Shown here one piece after another: positions 8,821 to 18,044 of a stretch of 64,000 bases of DNA (within the stretch, counting starts at the first letter, position 1; each line of letters opens with the position of its first letter). The position numbers and the translations under genes were made by a program. The stretch is taken from positions 1-64,000 of the forward strand of contig JAOESH010000003.1 of NCBI GenBank assembly GCA_028382005.1. Direction: 5' to 3'. This DNA comes from Pseudomonadota bacterium. Lineage in GTDB: Bacteria > Pseudomonadota > Alphaproteobacteria > Puniceispirillales > Marisalimonadaceae. A model generated the notes under the pieces. The model was given only the letters and a program-made list of their open reading frames with translations, was not told where the DNA came from and did not search any database.

Positions 8821-8968
8821 AAAGCCAAATGATCGTCGGACAAGTTATCCTATGTTGCCTGTTAAACAGGTGGGCACCATTTACTTTAACCACGGCTAAA
8901 ACAGTGACGGTTCCCTTAAGATACTTATGGCCCCAAGGATTAAAGTTCCTGACAAAAAATTCAGCTTT
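8821..8968 (-). ncRNA. ssrS: 6S RNA (ssrS), RNA polymerase-binding regulator
   Basis: The segment lies between zapA and the 5-FTHF cyclo-ligase gene, the standard 6S RNA position in proteobacteria. On the minus strand it folds as expected by eye. The ends pair AAAGC (8968-8964) with GCTTT (8825-8821). Further in, ATCCT pairs with AGGAT and GGGGCCAT pairs with ATGGTGCCC with one bulge. These enclose a weakly paired central region and a terminal hairpin closed by AACC/GGTT. The 3' strand carries a small CCTGTT/AACAGG hairpin. The length of about 148 nt suits an alphaproteobacterial 6S RNA. The ends are estimates from pairing, not mapped. Confidence 0.78.
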
Positions 8969-8979
8969 CATTAATTATT

Positions 8980-9321
8980 TTATTTAGTTTCTAATAGTTT
9001 TGCAACTTTATTCATTCTATTTGTGGCATTAGTTAACCAATCCAAAAGTTCATTAATACTTTGTGATTTGGTATCGTCTAAGTTTGACGTTTCTTTACTT
9101 TCTAACGCATTATCCTTTTCAATTAATTTATCTGCTAAAATTAAGGCCACCATAGCTAACAATCTAGTTTCACTAATACCACTTGAAATGGCTGAGAGTT
9201 CATCAATAGCTTTATTTACTTCATTCGAAGATTGGATCAGCCTATTTTCTTCACCTGATTCGCAGGCTACTGGATAAACTATATCATTTATATTCACTTT
9301 AATTGTTACTTTGTTTGACAT
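8980..9321 (-). CDS. zapA: ZapA, FtsZ-associated cell-division protein
   Basis: 113 residues. The N-terminal globular part (KVTIKVNINDIVYPVACESGEE) and the helix RLLAMVALILADKLIE are typical of ZapA, followed by a C-terminal coiled coil. ZapA tetramers cross-link FtsZ filaments at the division ring. An AAGG site precedes the ATG. It is 29 bp downstream of the small coiled-coil gene and immediately upstream of 6S RNA, as in many alphaproteobacteria. Confidence 0.92.
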   Translation of the reverse strand: MSNKVTIKVNINDIVYPVACESGEENRLIQSSNEVNKAIDELSAISSGISETRLLAMVALILADKLIEKDNALESKETSNLDDTKSQSINELLDWLTNATNRMNKVAKLLETK

Positions 9322-9350
9322 CTTTTACCTTAATTAACAAAACTATTAGG

Positions 9351-9578
9351 CTATTTTTTTAAATAATTCAATTTTATTTTTAAACTGTCGAGACACTCTT
9401 CAGCTTTATTAAATTTTTTATTAGCCTCAATCATGTCTTCTTTCATGACTTGTAGTTTTTGTTTATTAGTTATGCTTTCTGCAATGCTTTTTTCTAAAAG
9501 CTTCATACTATCATCAAATGCAGTTTTAATGCTTTTAATTTTTTCAAGATCAATAGGCTTTTCTCTTTTTTTATCCAT
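9351..9578 (-). CDS. Small coiled-coil protein (DUF4164-like), zapA partner gene
   Basis: 75 residues, almost entirely helical with heptad spacing (DSMKLLEKSIAESI, then AEECLDSLKIKLNYL) and no membrane segment or cysteines. In alphaproteobacteria a short coiled-coil gene, often annotated DUF4164, precedes zapA, and this one fits by length and position. A role with ZapA at the division site, similar in spirit to ZapB, is possible but not shown. It is the first gene of the minus-strand block, with a 165-bp divergent gap to the aldolase gene that should hold both promoters. Confidence 0.75.
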   Translation of the reverse strand: MDKKREKPIDLEKIKSIKTAFDDSMKLLEKSIAESITNKQKLQVMKEDMIEANKKFNKAEECLDSLKIKLNYLKK

Positions 9579-9743
9579 AAATCAATATCTCTCTAAATTA
9601 AAATCTATTCCAATAATAAATAATTTGTCTTACACTTCAACATTAAATATTTAAATTCTATTGTATTTCAAAATATTTAAATTTATAGATATATTAAGAA
9701 TTGATTAGATTTTAACTTAAGATATTGAATAGGATTTTAGGAT

Positions 9744-10670
9744 ATGAAATTCACCAGAAACATAAAGTCAATATTAAATAATTACGAAAGCGATAATCCA
9801 GGAGTTAAATCCAATTTAGCTAGAATTCTAATGTCCGGAAAACTTGCTGGAACCGGTAAATTAGTGATTCTTCCAGTTGACCAAGGATTTGAACATGGAC
9901 CAGCACGCTCGTTTGCAAAAAATGAAGACGGCTACGATCCCCATTATCATTTTAAGTTAGCCATTAATGCGGGTTTATCAGCTTTTGCAGCTCCATTAGG
10001 AATGCTTGAAGCTGGAGCAGATACTTTTGCTGGTCAAATTCCATTAATAATGAAAGTGAATAGTTCAAATTCATTATCAAGAGAAAAAAATTCTCCATCT
10101 CAAGCTATAACTGGTTCCGTTAGTGAAGCAATAAGATTAGGATGTTCCGCTATTGGCTTTACTATCTATCCAGGATCAGACGCAGCATTAGATATGATAT
10201 CGGATATCCAGGACATGGCTTTAGAAGCAAAAAGCGCTGGCCTTGCAGTTGTGGTTTGGAGCTACCCTCGAGGTGGTGATATTAGTAAAGAAGGTGAAAC
10301 AGCAATTGACATTGTAGCTTACGCTGCTCATATGGCAGCTTTAGTTGGAGCTCACATAATAAAAGTTAAACCTCCAACCTCACACATTGAACTTCAAGAA
10401 GCCAAAAAAGTTTATATTGATGAAAATATATTAATTGACACTCTAAGTAATAGAATAAAACATGTAGTAAAATCTTGTTTCCAAGGTAGAAGGTTAGTTG
10501 TTTTTTCAGGTGGAAACACAAAAGATAAGGGAAGCTTTTTAAATGAAATTAGAGGTTTGCATGCGGGTGGGGCTAGTGGTTCAATCATAGGTAGAAATTC
10601 ATTTCAAAGACCATATAAAGAAGCTTTAAGCCTGCTAAACGAAATCACAGATATTTATAGAGGTAAATAA
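9744..10670 (+). CDS. Class I fructose-bisphosphate aldolase (FbaB/DhnA type)
   Basis: 308 residues with a TIM-barrel fold. The motif VILPVDQGFEHGPARSF (about 41-57) and the Schiff-base region HIIKVKPPTSH (Lys207/Lys209) belong to the DhnA/FbaB class I aldolases, and SGG plus GASGSIIGRN form the phosphate-binding loops. The enzyme interconverts fructose-1,6-bisphosphate with dihydroxyacetone phosphate and glyceraldehyde-3-phosphate in the cytoplasm. An AGGAT site precedes the ATG. The next gene, efp, starts 1 bp after the stop. Related DhnA-family enzymes acting on other sugar phosphates cannot be excluded. Confidence 0.9.
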   Translation: MKFTRNIKSILNNYESDNPGVKSNLARILMSGKLAGTGKLVILPVDQGFEHGPARSFAKNEDGYDPHYHFKLAINAGLSAFAAPLGMLEAGADTFAGQIPLIMKVNSSNSLSREKNSPSQAITGSVSEAIRLGCSAIGFTIYPGSDAALDMISDIQDMALEAKSAGLAVVVWSYPRGGDISKEGETAIDIVAYAAHMAALVGAHIIKVKPPTSHIELQEAKKVYIDENILIDTLSNRIKHVVKSCFQGRRLVVFSGGNTKDKGSFLNEIRGLHAGGASGSIIGRNSFQRPYKEALSLLNEITDIYRGK

Positions 10671-10671
10671 T

Positions 10672-11238
10672 TTGAAGGTTAATGGTAATACAATTAAACC
10701 AGGAAATGTAATCGAACATAAAAAAGGTTTATGGGTTGCAGTTAAAACTAGTCACGTAAAACCAGGCAAAGGCGGAGCTTTTGCTCAAATAGAACTTAGA
10801 AATTTAAAAGATGGTACTAAACTTAATGAACGCTTTAGATCATCTGAAAATATTGAACGAGTTATATTAGAAGAAATACCCCATGTTTATTTGTACAAAG
10901 AGAATAATAACCTTATATTCATGAATAATAACACTTTTGATCAAATAAATATTGATGAAAACATGATTGGTGACCAATCTTCCTTTCTCCAAGATGGGAT
11001 GAATGTTATCATTAATATCTACAACGAAGAACCTGTTTCAGTTAACATGCCAGATAGTTGTATTGTAGAAGTAGTAGAAGCTGATGCCGTTATTAAGGGG
11101 CAAACTGTCTCATCTTCCTTTAAACCAGCTATTTTAAATAATGGTGTAAAAGTAATGGTCCCAGGTCACATAGAGGTTGGCGCAAAAATAGTTGTTAGAC
11201 CCTCTGATAGCACTTATATAGAAAAATCAAAAACGTAA
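10672..11238 (+). CDS. efp: Elongation factor P
   Basis: 188 residues, three beta-barrel domains. The domain I loop KPGKGGAF has the lysine that is beta-lysylated in many bacteria, so the protein should relieve ribosome stalling at polyproline. TolA, encoded in this window with six consecutive prolines, is an obvious client. The start is TTG at 10672, one base after the aldolase stop, with AGAGG in the end of the upstream gene as ribosome site. The C-terminal domain ends in the conserved GHIEVGAKIVVRPSDSTYIEK. The modifying enzymes are not in this window. Confidence 0.96.
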   Translation: MKVNGNTIKPGNVIEHKKGLWVAVKTSHVKPGKGGAFAQIELRNLKDGTKLNERFRSSENIERVILEEIPHVYLYKENNNLIFMNNNTFDQINIDENMIGDQSSFLQDGMNVIINIYNEEPVSVNMPDSCIVEVVEADAVIKGQTVSSSFKPAILNNGVKVMVPGHIEVGAKIVVRPSDSTYIEKSKT

Positions 11239-11277
11239 AGCATTTTTATCAATTTCATTATTAATTCTGGAGTGAAG

Positions 11278-12081
11278 ATGAGTAATAAATCACCACTTTT
11301 AAATATAATTTTTCAATCCTTAAATAAGGTAACAAGGAATATCCTCAGAGATTTTGGTGAAATAGAAAATCTACAAGTTTCACCAAATTCAATCTCGCAT
11401 TTTGTAACTAAAACAGAAGATAAGGTTGAAACTAGCTTAATTGAAGATTTATCTAAAGCCCGTCCAGACTGGGGATTCAAGTCTAAAACTGAAGAACCAA
11501 GTGATGAAAACAAATACTATTGGATAATTGATGCATTGAATGGCAAGACAAACTTTTCACATGCCTTTCCTTACTTTTCTATTTCTATTGCTGTTGAGTA
11601 TAATAACGAAATTATAACGAGTGTTATTTTAGACCCTCTAAGAGATGAAATGTTTTTTGCCGAAAAAGGAAAAGGTTCATATCAAAATGACAGAAGAATA
11701 AGAGTTTCTAAAAGAAACTCCATTAACTCTTGTATTTTTTCCATTTATGATGACCTAAAACTAGACTATAATTTGCCTGCTACAAATTACATTTCTATTA
11801 TTAAAAATTTAGCTACACAACATTCATCAGTAATGCGAGAATTTGGTTCATCTGCACTCAACTTTGCTTGGCTTGCATCTGGTAAAATTGATTGTCTTTT
11901 TACAACACATTTGAGTAAAAATCAAATTGCCTGCGGTGAACTTCTAATAAAAGAAGCAGGCGGATATATTTCTAATCTCAAATATATAAATGCTTATAAA
12001 GCACCTGAAGACCTATTAATAGCTGCAAACCCTATTATACACAAAGAATTATTAAAAAAAATAAATAGTATAAAGAAATGA
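11278..12081 (+). CDS. Inositol monophosphatase-fold protein with degenerate active site
   Basis: 267 residues from the ATG at 11278, chosen over a GTG two codons earlier because GGAG sits 5 nt before it. The fold is clearly that of the SuhB/HisN/CysQ family: TEEPS, WIIDALNGKTNF, PYFSISIAVEY, GSSALNFAWLASGKID and GELLIKEAGG. Active members have WIIDPLDGTTNF and a WDxAAG motif. Here the second metal aspartate is Asn (about residue 88), the following Thr is Lys, and the WD aspartate is Gln (about 216). Only the Glu pair and the first Asp remain. Catalysis is therefore doubtful. A non-catalytic role, as proposed for SuhB in rRNA antitermination, is speculation. It follows efp by 39 bp. Confidence 0.85.
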   Translation: MSNKSPLLNIIFQSLNKVTRNILRDFGEIENLQVSPNSISHFVTKTEDKVETSLIEDLSKARPDWGFKSKTEEPSDENKYYWIIDALNGKTNFSHAFPYFSISIAVEYNNEIITSVILDPLRDEMFFAEKGKGSYQNDRRIRVSKRNSINSCIFSIYDDLKLDYNLPATNYISIIKNLATQHSSVMREFGSSALNFAWLASGKIDCLFTTHLSKNQIACGELLIKEAGGYISNLKYINAYKAPEDLLIAANPIIHKELLKKINSIKK

Positions 12082-12162
12082 CGCTTAATTGAAAATTTAT
12101 ATTTGGTGTCATGAAAAAGTCATGTTTTAATGCTTTAAAGTAAATAAAACAAGGGGATAAAT

Positions 12163-13218
12163 ATGACAAATCCAAATAAATACGCTTTTAGAATGTTATT
12201 CTTACTTATAGTTGTAGTTATCCTAATATTTTTTCTTTTTAAACCTTTAAAATTAGCATTTGAAGGAAATGTCGCTCTTAATGGAGTAATTATAACTACA
12301 TTTATATTAGGAACAATATTTTCTTTCCGTCAAACATTTAGGTTAAGCAGAGAATCAAGATGGCTTAAATTCATAAAAAGAAAAGATAGTTTAATGCCTG
12401 CTAATGTAGCATTAAAAATAAAACCAATATTATTAGCTCCAGTTGCAGCAGTGTTATCTGAAACTCGAACGGATAATCCTTCTTTATCCGCCAACTCCTT
12501 AAGTACGATTCTTGATGGTGTATCGTCAAGACTAGATGAAAGTAGAGAAATTTTGAGATATATGATTGGTCTCTTGGTTTTTCTTGGATTATTAGGTACT
12601 TTTTGGGGACTTTTACAAACTATTTCGTCTGTATCAGGAGTTATTAATACTATTGACTTTAATATTAGTAATATATCAAAAGATGGTAATGCCTTGTTCA
12701 TGGATATTCAAAAAGGATTGAGCGCCCCACTTGATGGAATGTCAACTGCCTTCTCGTCGTCTTTATTTGGATTAGCAGGATCTTTGATACTTGGCTTTTT
12801 AGATCTTCAAGTAGGACAAGCAAGTAATAGATTTTTTAATGAATTAGAAGACTGGTTATCACAAATGGCTATTTTTACCGCAAGTGAAGTTGGAAATAAT
12901 GGTTTGAGCGAGTCTGCTATTGAAAATCTTGCATTTGTCGCAAAAAGAGCTAATCAAAATGAAAACGAAAAAATAAGAATTACAGAAAATATTAATGAAT
13001 TAACAATTGTTCTAAATAGACTTGTTGAAAAACTAGATGATGACAAAAATGTTAAAGACCATTTAATTAAAATTTCTTCACTTTTAAAAAATTTAGGTGA
13101 TCAAAATACAGATAAAATCTCAGAATTGCAGTCTAGTTTAACTATAGAATTAAGAGCCATTTCTAAACAACTATTAGAAATCGATAAATCAAACAAGAAT
13201 AATAGTAGAAATGGATAA
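12163..13218 (+). CDS. MotA/TolQ/ExbB-superfamily proton-channel protein, non-flagellar
   Basis: 351 residues. Four membrane segments are visible: about 10-28, 38-56, 138-165 (MIGLLVFLGLLGTFWGLLQ, the MotA/TolQ signature) and 190-213 (GMSTAFSSSLFGLAGSLILG). The pore helices are thus the last two, and a helical tail of about 120 residues continues into the cytoplasm. It is encoded directly before an OmpA/MotB-like partner and would form the outer pentamer of a 5:2 ion-driven motor. Similar pairs in alphaproteobacteria are often called MotA/MotB although they lie away from flagellar genes. No flagellar gene occurs here. AGGGG precedes the ATG. Confidence 0.88.
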   Translation: MTNPNKYAFRMLFLLIVVVILIFFLFKPLKLAFEGNVALNGVIITTFILGTIFSFRQTFRLSRESRWLKFIKRKDSLMPANVALKIKPILLAPVAAVLSETRTDNPSLSANSLSTILDGVSSRLDESREILRYMIGLLVFLGLLGTFWGLLQTISSVSGVINTIDFNISNISKDGNALFMDIQKGLSAPLDGMSTAFSSSLFGLAGSLILGFLDLQVGQASNRFFNELEDWLSQMAIFTASEVGNNGLSESAIENLAFVAKRANQNENEKIRITENINELTIVLNRLVEKLDDDKNVKDHLIKISSLLKNLGDQNTDKISELQSSLTIELRAISKQLLEIDKSNKNNSRNG

Positions 13219-13245
13219 CCCTTAAATTATATATAGAGATCCCTG

Positions 13246-14391
13246 ATGATACTAAGTAAAAAAAGAAAAAGAAATGTAGATTATACTTGGCCTGGCTTTG
13301 TAGACGCATTATCTAGCCTTTTAATGGTAATTATATTTGTTTTGATGATTTTTGTTTTATCTCAATTTTTTCTTTCCCAAAAAATGAATGGTCAAGACGA
13401 AGCTTTAGTTGAATTAAAGAGTAATTTAATAGAATTAAGCGAATTACTCTCAATTGAAAGAGGTGCAACAACTGAATTAACATCTCAGTTATCCTTACTA
13501 GAAAATAAGATAGTTGAACTTAGAACTGATTTAAATGAAGAAAAAAAAATAATTTCACAATATTTAGAAGAAATTTCAGGTAAAGATAATATAATATCTT
13601 TAAATGAAAATGAAATTAGAAATTTAAAAAATATTCTTGATAAAAAAAATAACGATTCTTTAAATATTAAAAAAAATCTATCACTTTTAACAAAAGAGAA
13701 TAATTATAAAAATAATCAAATAAAAGATAAAGAAAATATAATTAGAGCAAGCCAAGAAGAAATAAGAAATTTAATCTCAGCATCTTTAAAATTGAGAAAT
13801 AAATTATCTCAATTACAAACTCTTCTCTCCGCCTACAAGGCAAAAGATAAAAAAGAAAAAGTTAAAACAGTTAGTTTAGGAAAAGATGTCAATTCTGCTT
13901 TAGCTAGAAGAGTAGAAGAACTTCAAAAATTCAAATCAGATTTTTTTGGAAGAGTTAGAGCACTTATTAAAGGTCGCAAGGAAATAAGGATAGTTGGAGA
14001 TAGATTTGTTTTTCAATCAGAAGTCCTTTTTACATTAGGGTCAGATGAATTAGGAGAAAAAGGGCAATTAGAAATGATTAAACTTGCCTCAACTCTGACA
14101 GAAATAGAGAAGTCATTACCCACAGATATTGATTGGATCCTTCAGATAGATGGACACACTGATAATTTACCAGTAAAGCAAGGACAAAGTTTTAAGGATA
14201 ATTGGGAACTTTCAACAAAAAGAGCTTTATCTGTTTTAAGATTTTTAATTAAACAAGGTATTAAACCAAGTAGACTATCTGCTTCAGGATATGGTAGTTT
14301 TCAACCCATTGATAAAAGAAATTTAGTTGCCGCACGAATAAAAAATCGTCGTATTGAAATGAAAATAACTCAAAGTACAAAGTTAAAATGA
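13246..14391 (+). CDS. MotB-like OmpA-domain protein, partner of the MotA-like channel
   Basis: 381 residues. A short basic N-terminus leads to a single membrane helix in WPGFVDALSSLLMVIIFVLM; Asp20 is placed like the proton-carrying Asp of MotB and TolR. A long coiled coil follows (about 48-200), then an OmpA-like peptidoglycan-binding domain (about 255-375) with DGHTDNLPVK, WELSTKRALSVL, ASGYGSFQP and NRRIEMKI. The protein would anchor the motor to the cell wall. The long periplasmic coiled coil resembles peptidoglycan-anchored motors such as ZorB more than flagellar MotB, but no defence genes accompany it. The gap to the channel gene is 27 bp. Confidence 0.88.
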   Translation: MILSKKRKRNVDYTWPGFVDALSSLLMVIIFVLMIFVLSQFFLSQKMNGQDEALVELKSNLIELSELLSIERGATTELTSQLSLLENKIVELRTDLNEEKKIISQYLEEISGKDNIISLNENEIRNLKNILDKKNNDSLNIKKNLSLLTKENNYKNNQIKDKENIIRASQEEIRNLISASLKLRNKLSQLQTLLSAYKAKDKKEKVKTVSLGKDVNSALARRVEELQKFKSDFFGRVRALIKGRKEIRIVGDRFVFQSEVLFTLGSDELGEKGQLEMIKLASTLTEIEKSLPTDIDWILQIDGHTDNLPVKQGQSFKDNWELSTKRALSVLRFLIKQGIKPSRLSASGYGSFQPIDKRNLVAARIKNRRIEMKITQSTKLK

Positions 14392-14403
14392 TTAGAGAAA
14401 TAA

Positions 14404-14700
14404 TTGTTAAATAAGTTAGTCAAAAAATTTAACGCCAAATCAAATAAACATCTATTGATTATTTTTACTATTTTTGCTTTGAGTGGATCAGGTTCTTTAT
14501 TTATATCGTCTCCTATTTTATCTGCCATAAATTTAGAAGATTTAATTACATTCTATCCTTTATATGTCTTAGCAAGAATTATAATAATAATTCCAATCTA
14601 TCAATTAATGTTAATTATAATAGCTACAATATTTGGAGAGTTTAATTATTTTTGGAAATTTGAAAAAAAATTCCTTCAACGTTTAAAACTTATCAAATAG
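14404..14700 (+). CDS. Small two-helix membrane protein, DUF6787-like
   Basis: 98 residues from a TTG at 14404, 12 bp after the MotB-like gene. The protein has two hydrophobic segments (about 17-36 and 51-77), a G-S-G-S motif at the end of the first and a conserved-looking tail FGEFNYFWKFEKKFLQRL. The pattern recalls the small DUF6787 membrane proteins, but I judged this from memory of the motif. No function is known to me. Close spacing suggests co-expression with the motor pair, perhaps as an accessory subunit, which is inference. Confidence 0.65.
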   Translation: MLNKLVKKFNAKSNKHLLIIFTIFALSGSGSLFISSPILSAINLEDLITFYPLYVLARIIIIIPIYQLMLIIIATIFGEFNYFWKFEKKFLQRLKLIK

Positions 14701-14777
14701 ATTAATTAACTTGTATTTCACTATTTTTAAATGTAAAAGACTTGATGCAATCATAATTAATATATTTAGAGATTAAA

Positions 14778-15005
14778 ATGAAAAAAGACATCCACCCAGA
14801 TTATCATGAAATTACAGTAGTTATGACAGACGGAACAGAATATAAAACTCGTTCTACAATGGGAAAGCCCGGCGAAACACTTAAGCTTGACATTGACCCA
14901 AAATCCCACCCTGCGTGGACAGGACAACACAGAATTTTGGATTCAGGTGGACAAGTGGCTCGCTTTAATAAACGATTCTCAGGACTTGGCGTAAAAACTG
15001 ACTAG
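14778..15005 (+). CDS. rpmE: Ribosomal protein bL31, zinc-free type
   Basis: 75 residues starting [19 protein letters not shown]. The cysteines of zinc-binding bL31 are absent (no Cys in the whole protein), which is normal for alphaproteobacteria. Conserved elements are [17 protein letters not shown] and the C-terminal [15 protein letters not shown]. It is a large-subunit protein bridging the central protuberance. Its TAG stop lies inside a CTAG palindrome that also supplies the TAG stop of convergent glyS, so the two genes overlap by 4 bp. Confidence 0.96.
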   Translation: MKKDIHPDYHEITVVMTDGTEYKTRSTMGKPGETLKLDIDPKSHPAWTGQHRILDSGGQVARFNKRFSGLGVKTD

Positions 15006-17095
15006 TCTTCTAATAGGCTAAATTTTGAATATTGTATTATTATATTTCGTAAATTGACCAACAACATTAATCTATTGTTCTTAATAATATCGTCTTCATG
15101 GTTGACTATAATTTTTTCAAAAAAAACATCAATTGCATCACTTATTTTTATAATTTCTTTTAATATATTTTCTTGCTTCTCTACTTCATCTTTATTATTG
15201 ATAATTTCAAGTCTTAAATTATTAGTAACATCAAAAATGCCTTCCTCCTCAGATCCTTGAAATAAATTTTTATTAATTTTTATTTTTGAATTTTCTTGCA
15301 GTTGATTAGCCTTAATGATGTTGTTTAAACGTTTAAAATTAGATAAGAAAAATTTAAACTCTTCTGTTTTATACATATTATTTATATATTTTATTCTTTT
15401 ACATAAAACTTGAAATGGAATTTTGTATAAATCTGGTAAGCTGATAATGGATTCAATTATATCATCTCTCAAACCTTCTTTCTTTAGTATAAAACTAAAT
15501 TTGTCTACAATAAATGCTTGTAATTCAGTTTTAATTATTTCAGATGAATTATTAAATGTATTTAAAGATTCTGTAAAAAGGTCAGAAATACAGAAGTTAA
15601 GTTTAAATTCGATCATAATTTTAACTATTGAAAATCCAGATCGTCTAAGAGCAAAGGGGTCCTTTGAACCGCTTGGCTTCTTATTTATTCCAAAAAAACC
15701 AGTCAATGTATCAATATTGTCAATCATTGAAAGCATTGCTCCTAAGTTTGTTTTTGGCATATCATCAGCGAAGCCTTTAGGCTTATAGTGCTCAGAAATT
15801 GCAATTGAAACACTATTAGAAGAACCATTTATTTTTGAATAATACCCACCCATAATTCCTTGAAGTTCTGGAAACTCACCAACTATTTCTGAAGCTAGAT
15901 CCACTTTGGACAATAGAGCTGCCTCTTTTGCTAAAGAAGCATCTTCATTAAAATGAGTTGAAAAGTAATTAGAGATTTTGGAAATTCTTAATGTTTTGTC
16001 AAATATAGATCCAAGACCTTCATAGAATAAGATTTTTTCTATTTTTTTATTATAATGATCTAATGAGTTTGAAGTATCAACCTTCCAGAAAAAACTAGCG
16101 TCTGATAATCTTGCCCTTAACACTCTTTCATTTCCTTCAGTTATACTAATATTTCTATTTTCTTCTGAAAGAGCATTAGATACAAACAAGAATTTTGGAA
16201 CTAATTTATTATTATTGTCAATTATTGAAAAATATTTTTGATGTACTTTCATTGCCGTGGAAAGAACTTCAGGTGGTAAACTCATAAATTCATTATCTAT
16301 AGAACCAAGCATAACATTAGGGAACTCTACTAAACCGGTAATTTCATCTAATAGGGAGTTATCTTGCTTCAATTGCAAATGTTTTTTGTTTAATAATAGA
16401 CCTATATCATTAAGAATATTATTTTTTCTGATTTCTCTATCTAATATAACATTATGGTTATTTAATAACCTTTCATATTCATTAATATTTTTTACAATAA
16501 TTTTTTGCTCATTATGTCTATGGCCAAAAGTATAGTTTGTAAACTCTAAGTATGTATTATTCCCAATTTTAATTTTTCCTTCAACTAGTTCATCATTTAA
16601 TAATATTAATATATTTCTAAGTGGCCTAGCCCATTTTAAATCAGAATAAGCCCACCTTTGACTCTTCGACCATACAAAACCACGTATTATCTGATTAATA
16701 ATATCTGGCAAAATTTTAGCGCTATTTGCTCCAATTAGATTTTGTGAATAAAAATAAAAATCACCATTATTTGTATTTTTAATAATAGTGTCAGATAAAC
16801 TAATATTATTGGCTTTCAAAAAACCATTTATAGCCCTTTCATCCGAACCTAATCTTGGTCCTCTTTTTTCTATTACTTGATTTTTTTGAATAAGGTCTAT
16901 GTCTCTAATTATAATTGCTAAATGCCTAGGTCCAGTATAAATTTTACAAGAATTAAAATTTATATCTCTACTCACTAGGTTCTTTCGAAATAAATCTTCT
17001 AGTTGATCACCTGATCCAACTTGCATCCTTGCAGGAATTTCTTCTGAAAAGAATTCTACAAGTAAATCTCCTTTTAGCCTCTCATTTTTATTCAT
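15002..17095 (-). CDS. glyS: Glycyl-tRNA synthetase beta subunit
   Basis: 697 residues, as expected. The N-terminal [15 protein letters not shown], the TGPRHLAI block, [20 protein letters not shown] and the HD-type region [19 protein letters not shown] are all family signatures. The beta subunit binds tRNA-Gly in the heterotetrameric bacterial enzyme with GlyQ. The start overlaps the glyQ stop by 8 bp, consistent with coupled translation of the two subunits. The C-terminal anticodon-binding-like region is present. Confidence 0.97.
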   Translation of the reverse strand: MNKNERLKGDLLVEFFSEEIPARMQVGSGDQLEDLFRKNLVSRDINFNSCKIYTGPRHLAIIIRDIDLIQKNQVIEKRGPRLGSDERAINGFLKANNISLSDTIIKNTNNGDFYFYSQNLIGANSAKILPDIINQIIRGFVWSKSQRWAYSDLKWARPLRNILILLNDELVEGKIKIGNNTYLEFTNYTFGHRHNEQKIIVKNINEYERLLNNHNVILDREIRKNNILNDIGLLLNKKHLQLKQDNSLLDEITGLVEFPNVMLGSIDNEFMSLPPEVLSTAMKVHQKYFSIIDNNNKLVPKFLFVSNALSEENRNISITEGNERVLRARLSDASFFWKVDTSNSLDHYNKKIEKILFYEGLGSIFDKTLRISKISNYFSTHFNEDASLAKEAALLSKVDLASEIVGEFPELQGIMGGYYSKINGSSNSVSIAISEHYKPKGFADDMPKTNLGAMLSMIDNIDTLTGFFGINKKPSGSKDPFALRRSGFSIVKIMIEFKLNFCISDLFTESLNTFNNSSEIIKTELQAFIVDKFSFILKKEGLRDDIIESIISLPDLYKIPFQVLCKRIKYINNMYKTEEFKFFLSNFKRLNNIIKANQLQENSKIKINKNLFQGSEEEGIFDVTNNLRLEIINNKDEVEKQENILKEIIKISDAIDVFFEKIIVNHEDDIIKNNRLMLLVNLRNIIIQYSKFSLLED

Positions 17096-17978
17096 TATTA
17101 TTTTTTTCCATCCAAGCTAAGCAACAGGATCTTGACATATTCCTGACTTTTAAAATATATGACTGTCTCTCAGAGGCTGAAATAACTCCTCTGGCGTCTA
17201 ACAAATTAAAGATATGACTAGCTTTTATACATTGATCATAAGCAGGCAAACACAAAGGTTTATCTTTATTTTTTAATAATGAGACACATTCTTTTTCAGC
17301 ATCGCTAAAATGTTGCAACAATATAGTTGAGTTTGATTTTTCAAAGTTATATGTAGAAAATTCCTTTTCTTGTTGTAAAAAGATATCTCCATAAGTTTTA
17401 CCACCTTTGGTTTGTTCAACACCGTCCCAGTCTAGATCATATACATTTTCAACTTTTTGAATAAACATTGCCAGACGTTCAAGACCATAAGTTATTTCAC
17501 TTGCAACAGGATTTACATCAATACCTCCAACTTGTTGAAAATACGTAAACTGGCTTATTTCCATACCATCACACCAGATTTCCCAACCAAGCCCTGAAGC
17601 TCCTAAGGTTGGGCTCTCCCAGTCATCTTCAACAAATCTGACATCATGATCTTTGGTGTTTAAACCAATAGCATTTAAACTTCCTAGATATAAATCTTGT
17701 ATATCATCAGGTGATGGCTGAATGATAACTTGAAACTGATAATAATGTTGTAATCTGTTAGGATTTTCTCCATATCTTCCATCAGTTGGTCTTCTACAGG
17801 GTTGAATGTAAGCAGCTTTCCAGATGGGATCTGGGCCCAATACACGTAATACTGTACTTGGATGAAACGTGCCTGCACCAACTTCTGAGTCGTATGGTTG
17901 CAATAATAAACAACCTTGATTTACCCAGTAAGATTGAAGAGCCATAAGAATGTTTTGGAATGACTTTTTTTTACTCAT
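17088..17978 (-). CDS. glyQ: Glycyl-tRNA synthetase alpha subunit
   Basis: 296 residues. This is the class II catalytic core: [53 protein letters not shown] (motif 2) and [12 protein letters not shown] (motif 3). It makes glycyl-adenylate and charges tRNA-Gly together with GlyS. It is transcribed before glyS with an 8-bp overlap. A 66-bp gap separates it from the upstream zinc-ribbon gene, and I see no riboswitch-like structure there. Confidence 0.98.
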   Translation of the reverse strand: MSKKKSFQNILMALQSYWVNQGCLLLQPYDSEVGAGTFHPSTVLRVLGPDPIWKAAYIQPCRRPTDGRYGENPNRLQHYYQFQVIIQPSPDDIQDLYLGSLNAIGLNTKDHDVRFVEDDWESPTLGASGLGWEIWCDGMEISQFTYFQQVGGIDVNPVASEITYGLERLAMFIQKVENVYDLDWDGVEQTKGGKTYGDIFLQQEKEFSTYNFEKSNSTILLQHFSDAEKECVSLLKNKDKPLCLPAYDQCIKASHIFNLLDARGVISASERQSYILKVRNMSRSCCLAWMEKNNNE

Positions 17979-18044
17979 TTTTCTACTATTATTTGATTTG
18001 TTATACTTACTTCAACTTTTAGAACTATAAAACAACTTTTAAGA

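Noticed and set aside
8796-8843. N-terminal extension of the 5-FTHF cyclo-ligase from an upstream ATG
   Set aside because: It lies inside the 3' strand of the predicted 6S RNA and does not match the family N-terminus; the ATG at 8795 fits better.
12063-12115. Intrinsic terminator after the IMPase-like gene
   Set aside because: The inverted repeat ATGACGC/GGTGTCAT has a wobble and a loop of about 20 nt or more, without a following T-run.
12163-14391. Zorya-type anti-phage system (ZorAB)
   Set aside because: No ZorC, ZorD or ZorE gene is nearby; the neighbours are efp, an IMPase-like gene and rpmE, a housekeeping context.
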